NCBI GenBank assembly: GCA_900544845.1
Contig: UQWV01000031.1
Coordinates: 1-25,003 of the forward strand
Length of the DNA: 25,003 nt
Source of the DNA: an uncultured Collinsella sp.
Lineage (GTDB): Bacteria > Actinomycetota > Coriobacteriia > Coriobacteriales > Coriobacteriaceae
Direction: 5' to 3'
Positions 7,814-14,880 of the stretch are shown here, piece after piece (the stretch's first letter is position 1; each line of letters starts with the position of its first letter). The position numbers and the translations under genes are program-made. Below the pieces are notes generated by a model. It was given only the letters and a program-made list of their open reading frames with translations. It searched no databases and was not told the DNA's origin.

Positions 7814-7864
7814 CCCACGTCCTAGGCTCCATACCGTCGCCACCCAAAACGGAAAGGACGTGGG
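7814..7864 (+). promoter_or_regulatory. Inverted repeat spanning the ribosome-binding site of the WYL gene
   Basis: CCCACGTCCT (7814-7823) is perfectly complementary to AGGACGTGGG (7855-7864). The right arm overlaps the AAAGGA ribosome-binding site at 7853-7858. In RNA the pairing could hide the site; in DNA the halves could be an operator. The 31-nt gap makes either reading tentative. Confidence 0.4.
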
Positions 7865-7868
7865 CACG

Positions 7869-8654
7869 ATGACCGAAGCCGCTGTTGAAACCTACGACAC
7901 CACGACGAGGGGCGCCGCCTCGATGGCAGCCTATCGCGCCGTTCGCATCCTGCAACTATTAAGCGAAAACACCGGCGAGGACAAGGCCATGCTTTCCGAT
8001 GAGTTGATCCGGCGCCTCGCCCATCCCGACGACCCCGCCCGCATGCCCATCTCGGCGGCGCGGCGCAGCATCTACACCGCCATCTCCGCGCTTCGCCATG
8101 CCGGATATGAGATTGAATACAAGCGCGGCGTGGGGTATCGGCTCTTGACCCGTCCACTCACCGACGAGGAGATCATCCGGCTCCACGGTATGGTCATGCG
8201 CAACCGCTCCACGCCTATCGCTATCCGCAAGAGCATGGCGCAGCACTTAGTTGCCATGGCGAGCGCCGACGTTCGCGGCTACCTCGATACACCCGAACCC
8301 GCTCCAAGCGCAGGCAGCAAGGCTACCAAGGCAACACGCACGCCCATCAAGCGCATCGACACGTGCGAGCTCGTCGAGCAGGCCATCGACCACGGAACCA
8401 CGGTGAGTTTTGATATTTCGAGCGTCACGACACGCGGCGAAACCGAAGCAGCACGGATGACACTCCGTCCCTTTGCCATCAGGCAGCGCGATGGCATCTC
8501 GTATCTGCTGGGAACGGTCTACGACGCCCGAGGCACGGACGATACGCTGCGCACCGTCGAGATCGCCCGTATGAGAAACGTCACCACACGTCTCCTCGAC
8601 GGCAAGAAGCTCTTCGCCGCCCTAGACGAGGACGACGCCTCCTCCGCCGCATAA
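7869..8654 (+). CDS. WYL-domain transcriptional regulator
   Basis: This is a 261-residue protein with an N-terminal winged-helix region. It contains SAARRSIYTAISALRHAGYE followed by IEYKRGVGYRLL, the recognition helix and wing pattern of HTH_11/DeoR-like proteins. The C-terminal half (about 150-250) has the WYL-type sandwich, with LRPFAIRQRDGISYLLGTVY and RTVEIARMRNV. The WYL triplet itself reads SYL. Family members sense small ligands or nucleic acids and control metabolism or defence genes. The ATG at 7869 is chosen over an in-frame GTG at 7860, because AAAGGA is ten bases before the ATG and only one before the GTG. It is a single gene upstream of the ABC operon, so it might regulate that operon; this is inference. 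Confidence 0.75.
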   Translation: MTEAAVETYDTTTRGAASMAAYRAVRILQLLSENTGEDKAMLSDELIRRLAHPDDPARMPISAARRSIYTAISALRHAGYEIEYKRGVGYRLLTRPLTDEEIIRLHGMVMRNRSTPIAIRKSMAQHLVAMASADVRGYLDTPEPAPSAGSKATKATRTPIKRIDTCELVEQAIDHGTTVSFDISSVTTRGETEAARMTLRPFAIRQRDGISYLLGTVYDARGTDDTLRTVEIARMRNVTTRLLDGKKLFAALDEDDASSAA

Positions 8655-8723
8655 GACCCTCCGCCGCCCATTCGACTACCCGTACCGCCCATCCGATTCT
8701 GTATTAAAAAACCCGCCAGGCTG

Positions 8724-8751
8724 TTGTAAAAATGGACATCAGCGCTACTAT
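8724..8751 (+). promoter_or_regulatory. Promoter of the ABC importer operon
   Basis: TTGTAA (8724-8729) and TACTAT (8746-8751) are separated by 16 bp, about 64 bp before the lipoprotein ATG. Both boxes match the sigma-70 consensus at four of six or better. Confidence 0.55.
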
Positions 8752-8760
8752 AGTTCCACT

Positions 8761-8806
8761 TGCACTTTGTCCCAGTGCAGTGTTTCCAGCCATTTTTATA
8801 CTGGGG
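8761..8806 (+). promoter_or_regulatory. Leader with two mutually exclusive hairpins
   Basis: TGCACT (8761-8766) can pair with AGTGCA (8774-8779). CCCAGT (8771-8776) can instead pair with ACTGGG (8800-8805), which begins the GGGGG ribosome-binding site. The shared bases make the two stems exclusive. This could be a small translational switch, but the stems are only six pairs. Confidence 0.3.
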
Positions 8807-8814
8807 GTAATGAT

Positions 8815-9795
8815 ATGAAGGACATCACCATCAGCCGCAGGAGCCTTCTGGTCTCCGCTGGCCTGCTCGCGCTCGCCCCGCTCGCCGGATGCGGCGGCAA
8901 CTCTGGTTCCGGCTCTGCTGCCGCCGGTTCCGACTACACCATCGGCGTTCTGCAGCTCACCGAGCACTCCGCACTCGATGCCGCCAACGACGGCTTTGTC
9001 AAGGCCATCAAGGAGAGCGGCCTTAAGGTCAAGATCGACCAGAAGAACGCCCAGAACGACCAGTCCACGTGTAAGTCCATTGCCGACAAGTTTGTGGGCG
9101 ACAACGTCAACCTGATTTATGCCATCGCCACGCCCGCCGCGCAGGCTGCCGCCGGCGCCACGGCCGATATCCCCATCGTGGGCTGCGCCATCACCGACTA
9201 CGCCGCCTCCGGCCTGGTCCAGGACAACGACAAGCCCGGCACCAACGTCACGGGCGCTTCCGACCTCACCCCGGTCGCCGAGCAGCTCGAGATGATGCAG
9301 AAGGTCCTGCCCGACGTTAAAAAGGTCGGCCTGCTCTACTGCACCGCCGAGTCCAACTCCGACGTCCAGATCAAGGCCGCCAAGAAGGAGCTCGACAAGC
9401 TGGGCCTCGAGTACACCGATTTCACCGTCTCGAGCTCCAACGAGATTCAGTCCGTCGTCGAGTCTGCCGTGGGCAAGGTCGACGCGCTGTACTCCCCCAC
9501 CGACAACACCATCGCCGCGGGCGCCTCGCAGGTGGGCCAGATCTGCAAGGAGAACAAGCTTCCCTTCGTGACTGGCGAGGAGGGCATGTGCATGGCCGGC
9601 GGCCTGTTCACCCTCTCCATCAATTACGAGGATCTGGGCTACGCCGCGGGCGAGATGGCCGTCAAGATTCTGAAGGGCGAGGCCAAGCCCGAAGACATGC
9701 CTATCAAGCACCTCTCGAGCAAGGACCTGGTCGTCGTCAAGAACGACGAAATGGCCGAGGCCCTGGGCATCGACCTTTCCGCTCTGGACGCGTAA
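8815..9795 (+). CDS. ABC transporter substrate-binding lipoprotein, TrpX-like
   Basis: This 326-residue lipoprotein captures the ligand outside the membrane. Its N-terminus carries SRRSLL, a twin-arginine-like motif, then a hydrophobic stretch and a lipobox LAGC with Cys near 26. It may therefore be a Tat-exported lipoprotein. The mature part begins YTIGVLQLTEHSALDAANDG, the hallmark of the ABC_sub_bind (PF04392) family. That family includes TrpX, the binding protein of a tryptophan/tyrosine importer. Its partners are the permease and ATPase downstream. The ATG follows GGGGG at eight bases. Ligand identity (tryptophan, another aromatic compound, or something else) is inferred only from family. 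Confidence 0.85.
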   Translation: MKDITISRRSLLVSAGLLALAPLAGCGGNSGSGSAAAGSDYTIGVLQLTEHSALDAANDGFVKAIKESGLKVKIDQKNAQNDQSTCKSIADKFVGDNVNLIYAIATPAAQAAAGATADIPIVGCAITDYAASGLVQDNDKPGTNVTGASDLTPVAEQLEMMQKVLPDVKKVGLLYCTAESNSDVQIKAAKKELDKLGLEYTDFTVSSSNEIQSVVESAVGKVDALYSPTDNTIAAGASQVGQICKENKLPFVTGEEGMCMAGGLFTLSINYEDLGYAAGEMAVKILKGEAKPEDMPIKHLSSKDLVVVKNDEMAEALGIDLSALDA

Positions 9796-9865
9796 TGCTA
9801 TACGCGGCATGCGTCTAGAGCCCGTGCTCGCGCTTTAGCTGCGTTATTCAATATCTGAGCCACAG

Positions 9866-9902
9866 GGGCGGGCGCTGTAGACCGGCGTCCGCCCTGCTTG
9901 TT
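9866..9902 (+). terminator. Hairpin between binding-protein and permease genes
   Basis: GGGCGGGCGC (about 9866-9875) pairs with GCGTCCGCCC (9885-9894) around a nine-base loop, followed by TGCTTGTTT. Such a hairpin inside a transporter operon commonly gives partial termination, so the binding protein is made in excess of the membrane parts. Confidence 0.65.
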
Positions 9903-9998
9903 TCAGGTAAAACAAAACGTCTGTCCGCAGCTCTTCTATGCATTGTTACCGCTATTATGGTGAATCACGTGTCCACCCTATCCTAGGAGGTATGAAGC

Positions 9999-10922
9999 AT
10001 GCTCATTGCATTGCAGGGCGCCGTTTCGCAGGGCGTCCTCTGGGGCATTATGGTGCTTGGCGTGTTTATCACGTTCCGCCTGCTCGACATTCCCGATATG
10101 ACCTGCGACGGCAGCTTTGCCCTCGGCGGCTGCGTCTGCGCTGTGCTCATCGTCAATAACAACGTCGACCCGCTGCTCGCCGTGCTGGCCGGTATGTGCG
10201 CCGGCGCCATCGCGGGTGCCGTCACGGGCATTTTGACCACCGTCTTCGAGATTCCCGCGATCCTCGCCGGAATCCTCACCCAGATCAGCCTGTGGTCCAT
10301 CAACCTGCGCATCATGGGCAAGTCCAATACGCCAATTCTTGCCAAGGGCACCGTGTTCTCGGCCGTCAGCAATATGACCGGTCTGCCGCAGTCCACCGTT
10401 GCCATCATCTTGGGCATCCTGCTCGCCGTGGCTATCGTTGCCATCCTGTATTGGTTCTTTGGCACCGAGATCGGCTCGGCGCTGCGCGCCACCGGCAACA
10501 ACGAGTACATGATCCGCGCTCTGGGCGTCAACACCAACTCCACCAAGATGATCGCCCTCGTGCTCTCCAACGCCCTCATCGGCCTTTCGGGCGCGCTTAT
10601 CTGCCAGAGCCAGAAGTATGCCGACATTGGTATGGGCACCGGTGCCATCGTTATCGGTCTTGCCGCCATTGTTATCGGCGAGGTGCTCGGCCGTCTGCTG
10701 CCCGGCGGCCTCACGCAGTTTAGCGTCCGTCTTGCCTCCGCCGTCTTTGGCTCCGTGGTGTACTTCCTTATCCGCGCCATCGTGCTGCAGTTGGGCATGG
10801 ACGCCAACGACATGAAGCTGCTCTCCGCCGTAATTGTCGCTGTGGCCCTGTGCGTGCCCGTGGTTTGGGAGCGCTATAAGCTCCGCAGCTCCTACACGAA
10901 GGGAGATGAGGCAGATGCTTAA
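9999..10922 (+). CDS. ABC transporter permease, TrpY-like
   Basis: This 307-residue integral membrane protein belongs to the BPD_transp_2 (LivH/RbsC-like) permease group. Predominantly hydrophobic segments run from residue 8 to about 295. FRLLDIPDMTCDGSFALGG near the N-terminus is strongly typical of the TrpY-like subgroup paired with PF04392 binding proteins. The EIGSALRATGNNEYMIRALG segment is the cytoplasmic coupling loop that contacts the ATPase. AGGAGG lies eight bases before the ATG. The gene is 203 bp after the binding-protein stop and overlaps the ATPase gene by eight bases, so the two are translationally coupled. Confidence 0.87.
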   Translation: MLIALQGAVSQGVLWGIMVLGVFITFRLLDIPDMTCDGSFALGGCVCAVLIVNNNVDPLLAVLAGMCAGAIAGAVTGILTTVFEIPAILAGILTQISLWSINLRIMGKSNTPILAKGTVFSAVSNMTGLPQSTVAIILGILLAVAIVAILYWFFGTEIGSALRATGNNEYMIRALGVNTNSTKMIALVLSNALIGLSGALICQSQKYADIGMGTGAIVIGLAAIVIGEVLGRLLPGGLTQFSVRLASAVFGSVVYFLIRAIVLQLGMDANDMKLLSAVIVAVALCVPVVWERYKLRSSYTKGDEADA

Positions 10923-11709
10923 GCTCTCGCATGTCAAGAAGACCTTTAACAAGGGCACCGTCACCGAGAAGCGCGCGCTCACCGGCGTCGACCTCACCCT
11001 GAATGACGGCGACTTTGTAACCGTGATCGGCGGCAACGGCGCCGGCAAGTCCACGCTGCTCAACATGATCGCCGGCGTGTACCCGCTCGATTCGGGCGTT
11101 ATCGAGCTCGACGGCACCGACATCTCGCGCCTGAGCGAGTCGCAGCGCGCCAAGTACCTGGGCCGCGTGTTTCAGGACCCCATGCGCGGTACCGCTGCCG
11201 ACATGCAGATTGCCGAGAACTTGGCCCTCGCCAAGCGTCGCGGCCAGCGTCGCGGCCTTTCGTGGGGCGTCACCAAGGCCGAGAAGGACGAGTACGTTGA
11301 GTTGCTCAAGCGCCTGGACCTTGGTCTGGACACACGCCTCAACGCCAAGGTCGGCCTGCTCTCGGGCGGCCAGCGCCAGGCACTCACCCTGCTGATGGCC
11401 ACGCTCACCAGGCCGCGCCTGCTGCTGCTCGACGAGCACACGGCGGCCCTCGACCCCAAGACGGCCTCTAAGGTGCTCAACCTGACCGAGGAGATCGTCG
11501 ACGAGAACCACCTGACCACGCTCATGGTCACGCACAACATGAACGACGCCATCCGTCTGGGCAACCGTCTGATCATGATGCACGAAGGCCACGTGATCTA
11601 CGACGTGGCGGGCGATGAGAAGAAGTCGCTCACCGTAGCCGACCTGCTGCAGAAGTTCGAGGAGGTCTCGGGCGGCGAGCTCGCCAACGACCGCATGCTG
11701 CTAAGCTAA
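10915..11709 (+). CDS. ABC transporter ATPase, TrpZ-like
   Basis: This 264-residue ATPase powers the importer. It has Walker A GGNGAGKST, Q-loop VFQDPMRGT, signature LSGGQRQAL, Walker B LLLLDEHTAALD and the switch histidine in VTHN. All catalytic motifs are intact. The start ATG at 10915 lies within the permease end (overlap ATGCTTAA) and follows GGGAG. The protein ends in a helical extension (VADLLQKFEEVSGGEL) typical of this subgroup. Two terminator hairpins follow the stop. Confidence 0.93.
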   Translation: MLKLSHVKKTFNKGTVTEKRALTGVDLTLNDGDFVTVIGGNGAGKSTLLNMIAGVYPLDSGVIELDGTDISRLSESQRAKYLGRVFQDPMRGTAADMQIAENLALAKRRGQRRGLSWGVTKAEKDEYVELLKRLDLGLDTRLNAKVGLLSGGQRQALTLLMATLTRPRLLLLDEHTAALDPKTASKVLNLTEEIVDENHLTTLMVTHNMNDAIRLGNRLIMMHEGHVIYDVAGDEKKSLTVADLLQKFEEVSGGELANDRMLLS

Positions 11710-11710
11710 A

Positions 11711-11749
11711 ACCTGCCAAAAAGGGACAGGTTTATTTTGGCAGGTTTTA
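11711..11749 (+). terminator. Terminator of the ABC operon, GGGACAG-loop family, copy 1
   Basis: ACCTGCCAAAA (11711-11721) pairs perfectly with TTTTGGCAGGT (11735-11745), then TTTAT. The loop carries AGGGACAGG. It begins one base after the stop codon. A-tracts and U-tracts on both arms suggest it can work in both directions. Confidence 0.88.
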
Positions 11750-11763
11750 TCTGCGCAAACGCC

Positions 11764-11803
11764 AAAACCGCCGCAAAGGGACAGACGCCCTTGCGGCGGT
11801 TTT
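11764..11803 (+). terminator. Second terminator, GGGACAG-loop family, copy 2
   Basis: AAAACCGCCGCAAAGGG (11764-11780) pairs with CCCTTGCGGCGGTTTT (11788-11803), with one bulged base, around a short loop ACAGACG. Again GGGACAG is at the loop edge. It isolates the 5'-nucleotidase gene from the ABC operon. Confidence 0.85.
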
Positions 11804-11867
11804 CGCATATTATGTCGATAATCCGATATTCAACCAGACATTCTGGCTAAGGACTAAGGAAACTGCC

Positions 11868-13892
11868 ATGAAAAGACTCCCCCGCTTTGCGTTGGCCGCC
11901 GCGTTGTTTGCCGGCGCGCTCGCAGGCATCCCAAGCCTCGCTTTCGCGGGAAACCTGCCCGCCGCTATTGACGGCTCCGTGGCCGTCATGCACACCAACG
12001 ATATCCACGGCAGCTACAAGTACAGCTACAACGCAAGCAAGGGCACCGGCACTGTGGGCTTTGACGGACTGGCGGTTTTCTATAGCGCCCAAAGCAGCGC
12101 CCCCGATCTTTTACTCGATGCGGGCGACACCTTCCACGGACAGTCCTTCGCCACCATGAGCGAGGGCAAGAGCATCGCCGAGCTCATGGACACCTTCTAC
12201 GCCGACGGCTACGACGCAACCACGCCAGGCAACCACGACTGGAGCTACGGCGCGGACAAACTCCGCACCATGACCGGCTACAGCACCACCGGCACGCCCT
12301 TCGCCATGCTCTGCGCGAATGCAACGTCCTCGAACGGCGTATGGAGCTCGAGCATCACGAAGACGCTCGATCGCACCTGGGAGGATAGCGAGGATCACTC
12401 CACATTCGACTACAAAATCAAGGTCGGCGTCGTCGGAGCCATGGATGAGTCGCTAGGTTCCTCGCTGCGCGCGGACCTGGTCGCGGGCACCAGCTTCTCG
12501 AGTGCCGCGAACGCCATCAATGCCGAGGCAGAGCAGCTGCGCAAGGAGGGCTGCGATGTTGTTGTGTGTATCGCGCACACGCTCGACGCAAAGACCTTTG
12601 CCACGCGGCTCCGTGGCGTCGATGCCCTTATCGCAGGCCACGAGCACATCAACCTTAACGAGAAGGTGACGGGAGCCGACGGCAAGACGATCCACGTTGT
12701 CGAGGCAGGCAGCGCCTTTGCCGAGGTGGGGCTGCTTTCCATTCCGTACAAGTACGACACGAATGGCACCGAGACGACCGACGATGACACGGTCACAGTC
12801 CCTGCAGGCGGCACTGACGAGAAGCTCTACACCGCCAAGAACGTCAATGACCTTTTGGCAGACCCCGACAAGGGCTCCGACTACCAAAGCCGCCTTGAAG
12901 CCGTCCGCAACAAGATCAAGCCGCTCGACGTGGCCTTTGAAAACGAATCGAACAAGGTGCTCGGCACATCCACCACCAACTATTTCTACGGCGAGGACGC
13001 CGCAGGCACGCATGGTTGGGAAATGGTGCGCACCACCGATTTCCGCCCCAGCAAGGAGGGCGATACCACCAAGGCCCAGACCATCGGCCATGTGATTTGC
13101 GGCTCCTATCTTGCCTTGACGGGCGCGGACCTCGCTATCGAAAACGCTGGCGGCATCCGCGGTGGCATCGCTGCGGGCGATGTGACCGCCGGCAACGTCA
13201 TCGCTATCTCGCCTTACGGCAACACCGTGGAGACCTGGACCATGACCGGCGCGGACTTCCTGGCAGCGCTCGAGCACTCACTGCAGATCAGCGACGAGTG
13301 CAATCACAGCTACGAGCTTCAGCAAGCCTACGTGGCAGCCGGCCATACCGAGCAGGAGGCGCAAGACAAGTACAAGTGGCGCGATGACTCTGGCAGCGTT
13401 CTCTCCTTTGGCGGCATCAACGTTACGATTGATTGGACGCAGCCCGAAGGCAAGCGCATTGTGAGTGCCACACTCACCAAGGACGGCAGCACGCTCGACC
13501 CCGCCAAGGCCTATACCGTCGCCACCAACAACTACATCATCACCAACACGACCGACTTTCCCACCTTTGCACACGCCACCAAGTACACCGAGTGGGGCAC
13601 GTGCGAGGCGGCGCTGAGGGCGCTGATCGGGCAGAACGGCTGGGAGAGCAAGATGGCCTCGCTCGCGGGCACCATCAGCTTTGGCTCCGCTGCCGTGGAC
13701 CCCACGCCCACACCGGCCCCGACGCCTAAGCCCTCGCCCAAGACGGACACGACGACCACGAAGGTCATCACCAAGAAGACGACCGGTAAGCTCGCCGCAA
13801 CGGGAGACCACACGCTGGCAGTAGTTGGCGCGTGCCTTATCGGCGGCATCATCGTCATCATCCTCGGCATTATCTGGAAGCGTCGACGCTAA
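11868..13892 (+). CDS. Secreted, wall-anchored 5'-nucleotidase-family phosphoesterase (UshA-like)
   Basis: This 674-residue enzyme hydrolyses nucleotides or related phosphoesters at the cell surface. A signal peptide ends at AFA near residue 27. The metallophosphatase domain holds TNDIHG (43-48), LDAGDTFHG (about 83-91), GNHDWSYG (121-128) and AGHEHINL. The C-terminal 5'-nucleotidase domain contains LAIENAGGIRGG and AISPYGNTVETW. A Pro/Thr-rich spacer (TPTPAPTPKPSPK) precedes LAATGD (642-647), a hydrophobic helix and WKRRR. This is a sortase-type signal of the LAxTG form known from actinobacteria. The ATG at 11868 has a modest AAGGA site. It probably scavenges nucleosides or phosphate for the gut-type lifestyle inferred here. 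Which substrate it prefers cannot be told. Confidence 0.92.
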   Translation: MKRLPRFALAAALFAGALAGIPSLAFAGNLPAAIDGSVAVMHTNDIHGSYKYSYNASKGTGTVGFDGLAVFYSAQSSAPDLLLDAGDTFHGQSFATMSEGKSIAELMDTFYADGYDATTPGNHDWSYGADKLRTMTGYSTTGTPFAMLCANATSSNGVWSSSITKTLDRTWEDSEDHSTFDYKIKVGVVGAMDESLGSSLRADLVAGTSFSSAANAINAEAEQLRKEGCDVVVCIAHTLDAKTFATRLRGVDALIAGHEHINLNEKVTGADGKTIHVVEAGSAFAEVGLLSIPYKYDTNGTETTDDDTVTVPAGGTDEKLYTAKNVNDLLADPDKGSDYQSRLEAVRNKIKPLDVAFENESNKVLGTSTTNYFYGEDAAGTHGWEMVRTTDFRPSKEGDTTKAQTIGHVICGSYLALTGADLAIENAGGIRGGIAAGDVTAGNVIAISPYGNTVETWTMTGADFLAALEHSLQISDECNHSYELQQAYVAAGHTEQEAQDKYKWRDDSGSVLSFGGINVTIDWTQPEGKRIVSATLTKDGSTLDPAKAYTVATNNYIITNTTDFPTFAHATKYTEWGTCEAALRALIGQNGWESKMASLAGTISFGSAAVDPTPTPAPTPKPSPKTDTTTTKVITKKTTGKLAATGDHTLAVVGACLIGGIIVIILGIIWKRRR

Positions 13893-13944
13893 GCTACACC
13901 GCCGGGCCTTGCAGCCCCGCCGCGTAAACCTTATATCGAGCACA

Positions 13945-13979
13945 GAAGCCCGTCCGAATTTGATCGGACGGGCTTCTTG
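13945..13979 (+). terminator. Terminator after the 5'-nucleotidase gene
   Basis: GAAGCCCGTCCGA (13945-13957) pairs perfectly with TCGGACGGGCTTC (13964-13976) around a six-base loop, then TTGG. The stem is strong and the U-tract is short. Confidence 0.8.
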
Positions 13980-14021
13980 GTGGGTATCATGGTTGGACGA
14001 TCATTAGGAGGTTTTCCCCAC

Positions 14022-14789
14022 ATGGAATTGTTTGAGCCGATTCTTCATTTCTTTGAGCAACGGTGGGTCCACAACATCATCTGGGCCGTCATCTTGGCGA
14101 TAGGCACCGCCGTCGCCGCCAAGGTCGTATCCAAGACCCTGAACCATCTGCTCAACCGAGACGATAACCCGCTTCCGGCATCGAGTATCTTCATCAACAT
14201 CGCGCGCGCCGTCATCTGGATGATTGGCGGCAGCTTTATCCTCGACAACTGCTTTGGCATTAACGCAAACGCCCTCGTCGCCGCTCTTGGCGTCGGCGGC
14301 ATCGCCATCTCGCTGGGCTTTCAGGACACGCTGTCAAACCTTATCGGCGGCATGCAGGTGACGTTTATGGGCATCATCAAGCCCGGCGACAATATCGAGG
14401 TCGGCGGCGTGTCGGGCGTGGTCCAGGACATCACCTGGCGTCATACGACCATCGAGGACGCCTGCGGGCAAACCATCATCGTCCCCAACTCAAATATCTC
14501 CAAGAACACGCTCGTGCACCTCATGCCCTTTGGGCGTGTGGCTGTGCCCGTTGCCGTAAAGGACACGTCCAAGTGGGCCTCGCTCGACGCACTGGCAGAC
14601 GAGCTGACCAGCGCCACCAAGGCCGCCGTGCTTCCCATCTCGGGCTTTGACAAGGAGCCCTACGTACTCTTTAGCGAAATCGGCGACTTTGGCATCAAAG
14701 GAAAGATCATCTTTATCGTCAGCGACGACAGCACTACTTTCACGGCAGCCGACGCCTGCATCCGTGCCATCGCCCCCATCATCGCCTAA
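14022..14789 (+). CDS. Small-conductance mechanosensitive channel (MscS family)
   Basis: This 255-residue membrane protein should open on hypo-osmotic shock to release solutes. Three membrane segments are visible. The last, ALVAALGVGGIAISLGFQDT, is the Gly/Ala-rich pore helix, followed by LSNLIGGMQV. The beta domain follows, with GDNIEVGGVSGVVQDITWRH and IIVPNSNISKNTL, both typical of MscS. The ATG at 14022 follows AGGAGG by ten bases. An upstream in-frame codon at 13977 falls in the preceding terminator and is rejected. The gene is shorter than E. coli MscS (286 residues), mostly in the C-terminal domain, which is common in this family. Confidence 0.92.
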   Translation: MELFEPILHFFEQRWVHNIIWAVILAIGTAVAAKVVSKTLNHLLNRDDNPLPASSIFINIARAVIWMIGGSFILDNCFGINANALVAALGVGGIAISLGFQDTLSNLIGGMQVTFMGIIKPGDNIEVGGVSGVVQDITWRHTTIEDACGQTIIVPNSNISKNTLVHLMPFGRVAVPVAVKDTSKWASLDALADELTSATKAAVLPISGFDKEPYVLFSEIGDFGIKGKIIFIVSDDSTTFTAADACIRAIAPIIA

Positions 14790-14790
14790 C

Positions 14791-14826
14791 CCGCCAAAAA
14801 GGGACAGGCACCTTTGTGGTGGTTTT
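14791..14826 (+). terminator. Terminator after the MscS gene, GGGACAG-loop family, copy 3
   Basis: CCGCCAAAAAGG pairs imperfectly with CCTTTGTGGTGG and is followed by TTTT. The loop region reads GGGACAGGCA. It is near-identical in its second half to the copy at 17506-17540. Confidence 0.8.
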
Positions 14827-14866
14827 CATTCGTGGTACCATGGTTCATATAGTTGTTTAAACGACT
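14823..14866 (+). promoter_or_regulatory. Promoter and palindromic operator of the ParB-like/BMP operon
   Basis: TTTTCA (14823-14828) and CATATA (14846-14851), 17 bp apart, are a possible promoter. Just downstream, AGTTGTTTAAACGACT (14851-14866) is a 16-bp palindrome with one imperfect pair, centred on TTTAAA. It covers the expected transcription start, so it has the position of a repressor operator. The ribosome-binding site GGGAG follows. Confidence 0.5.
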
Positions 14867-14880
14867 AAGGGAGCAACATC

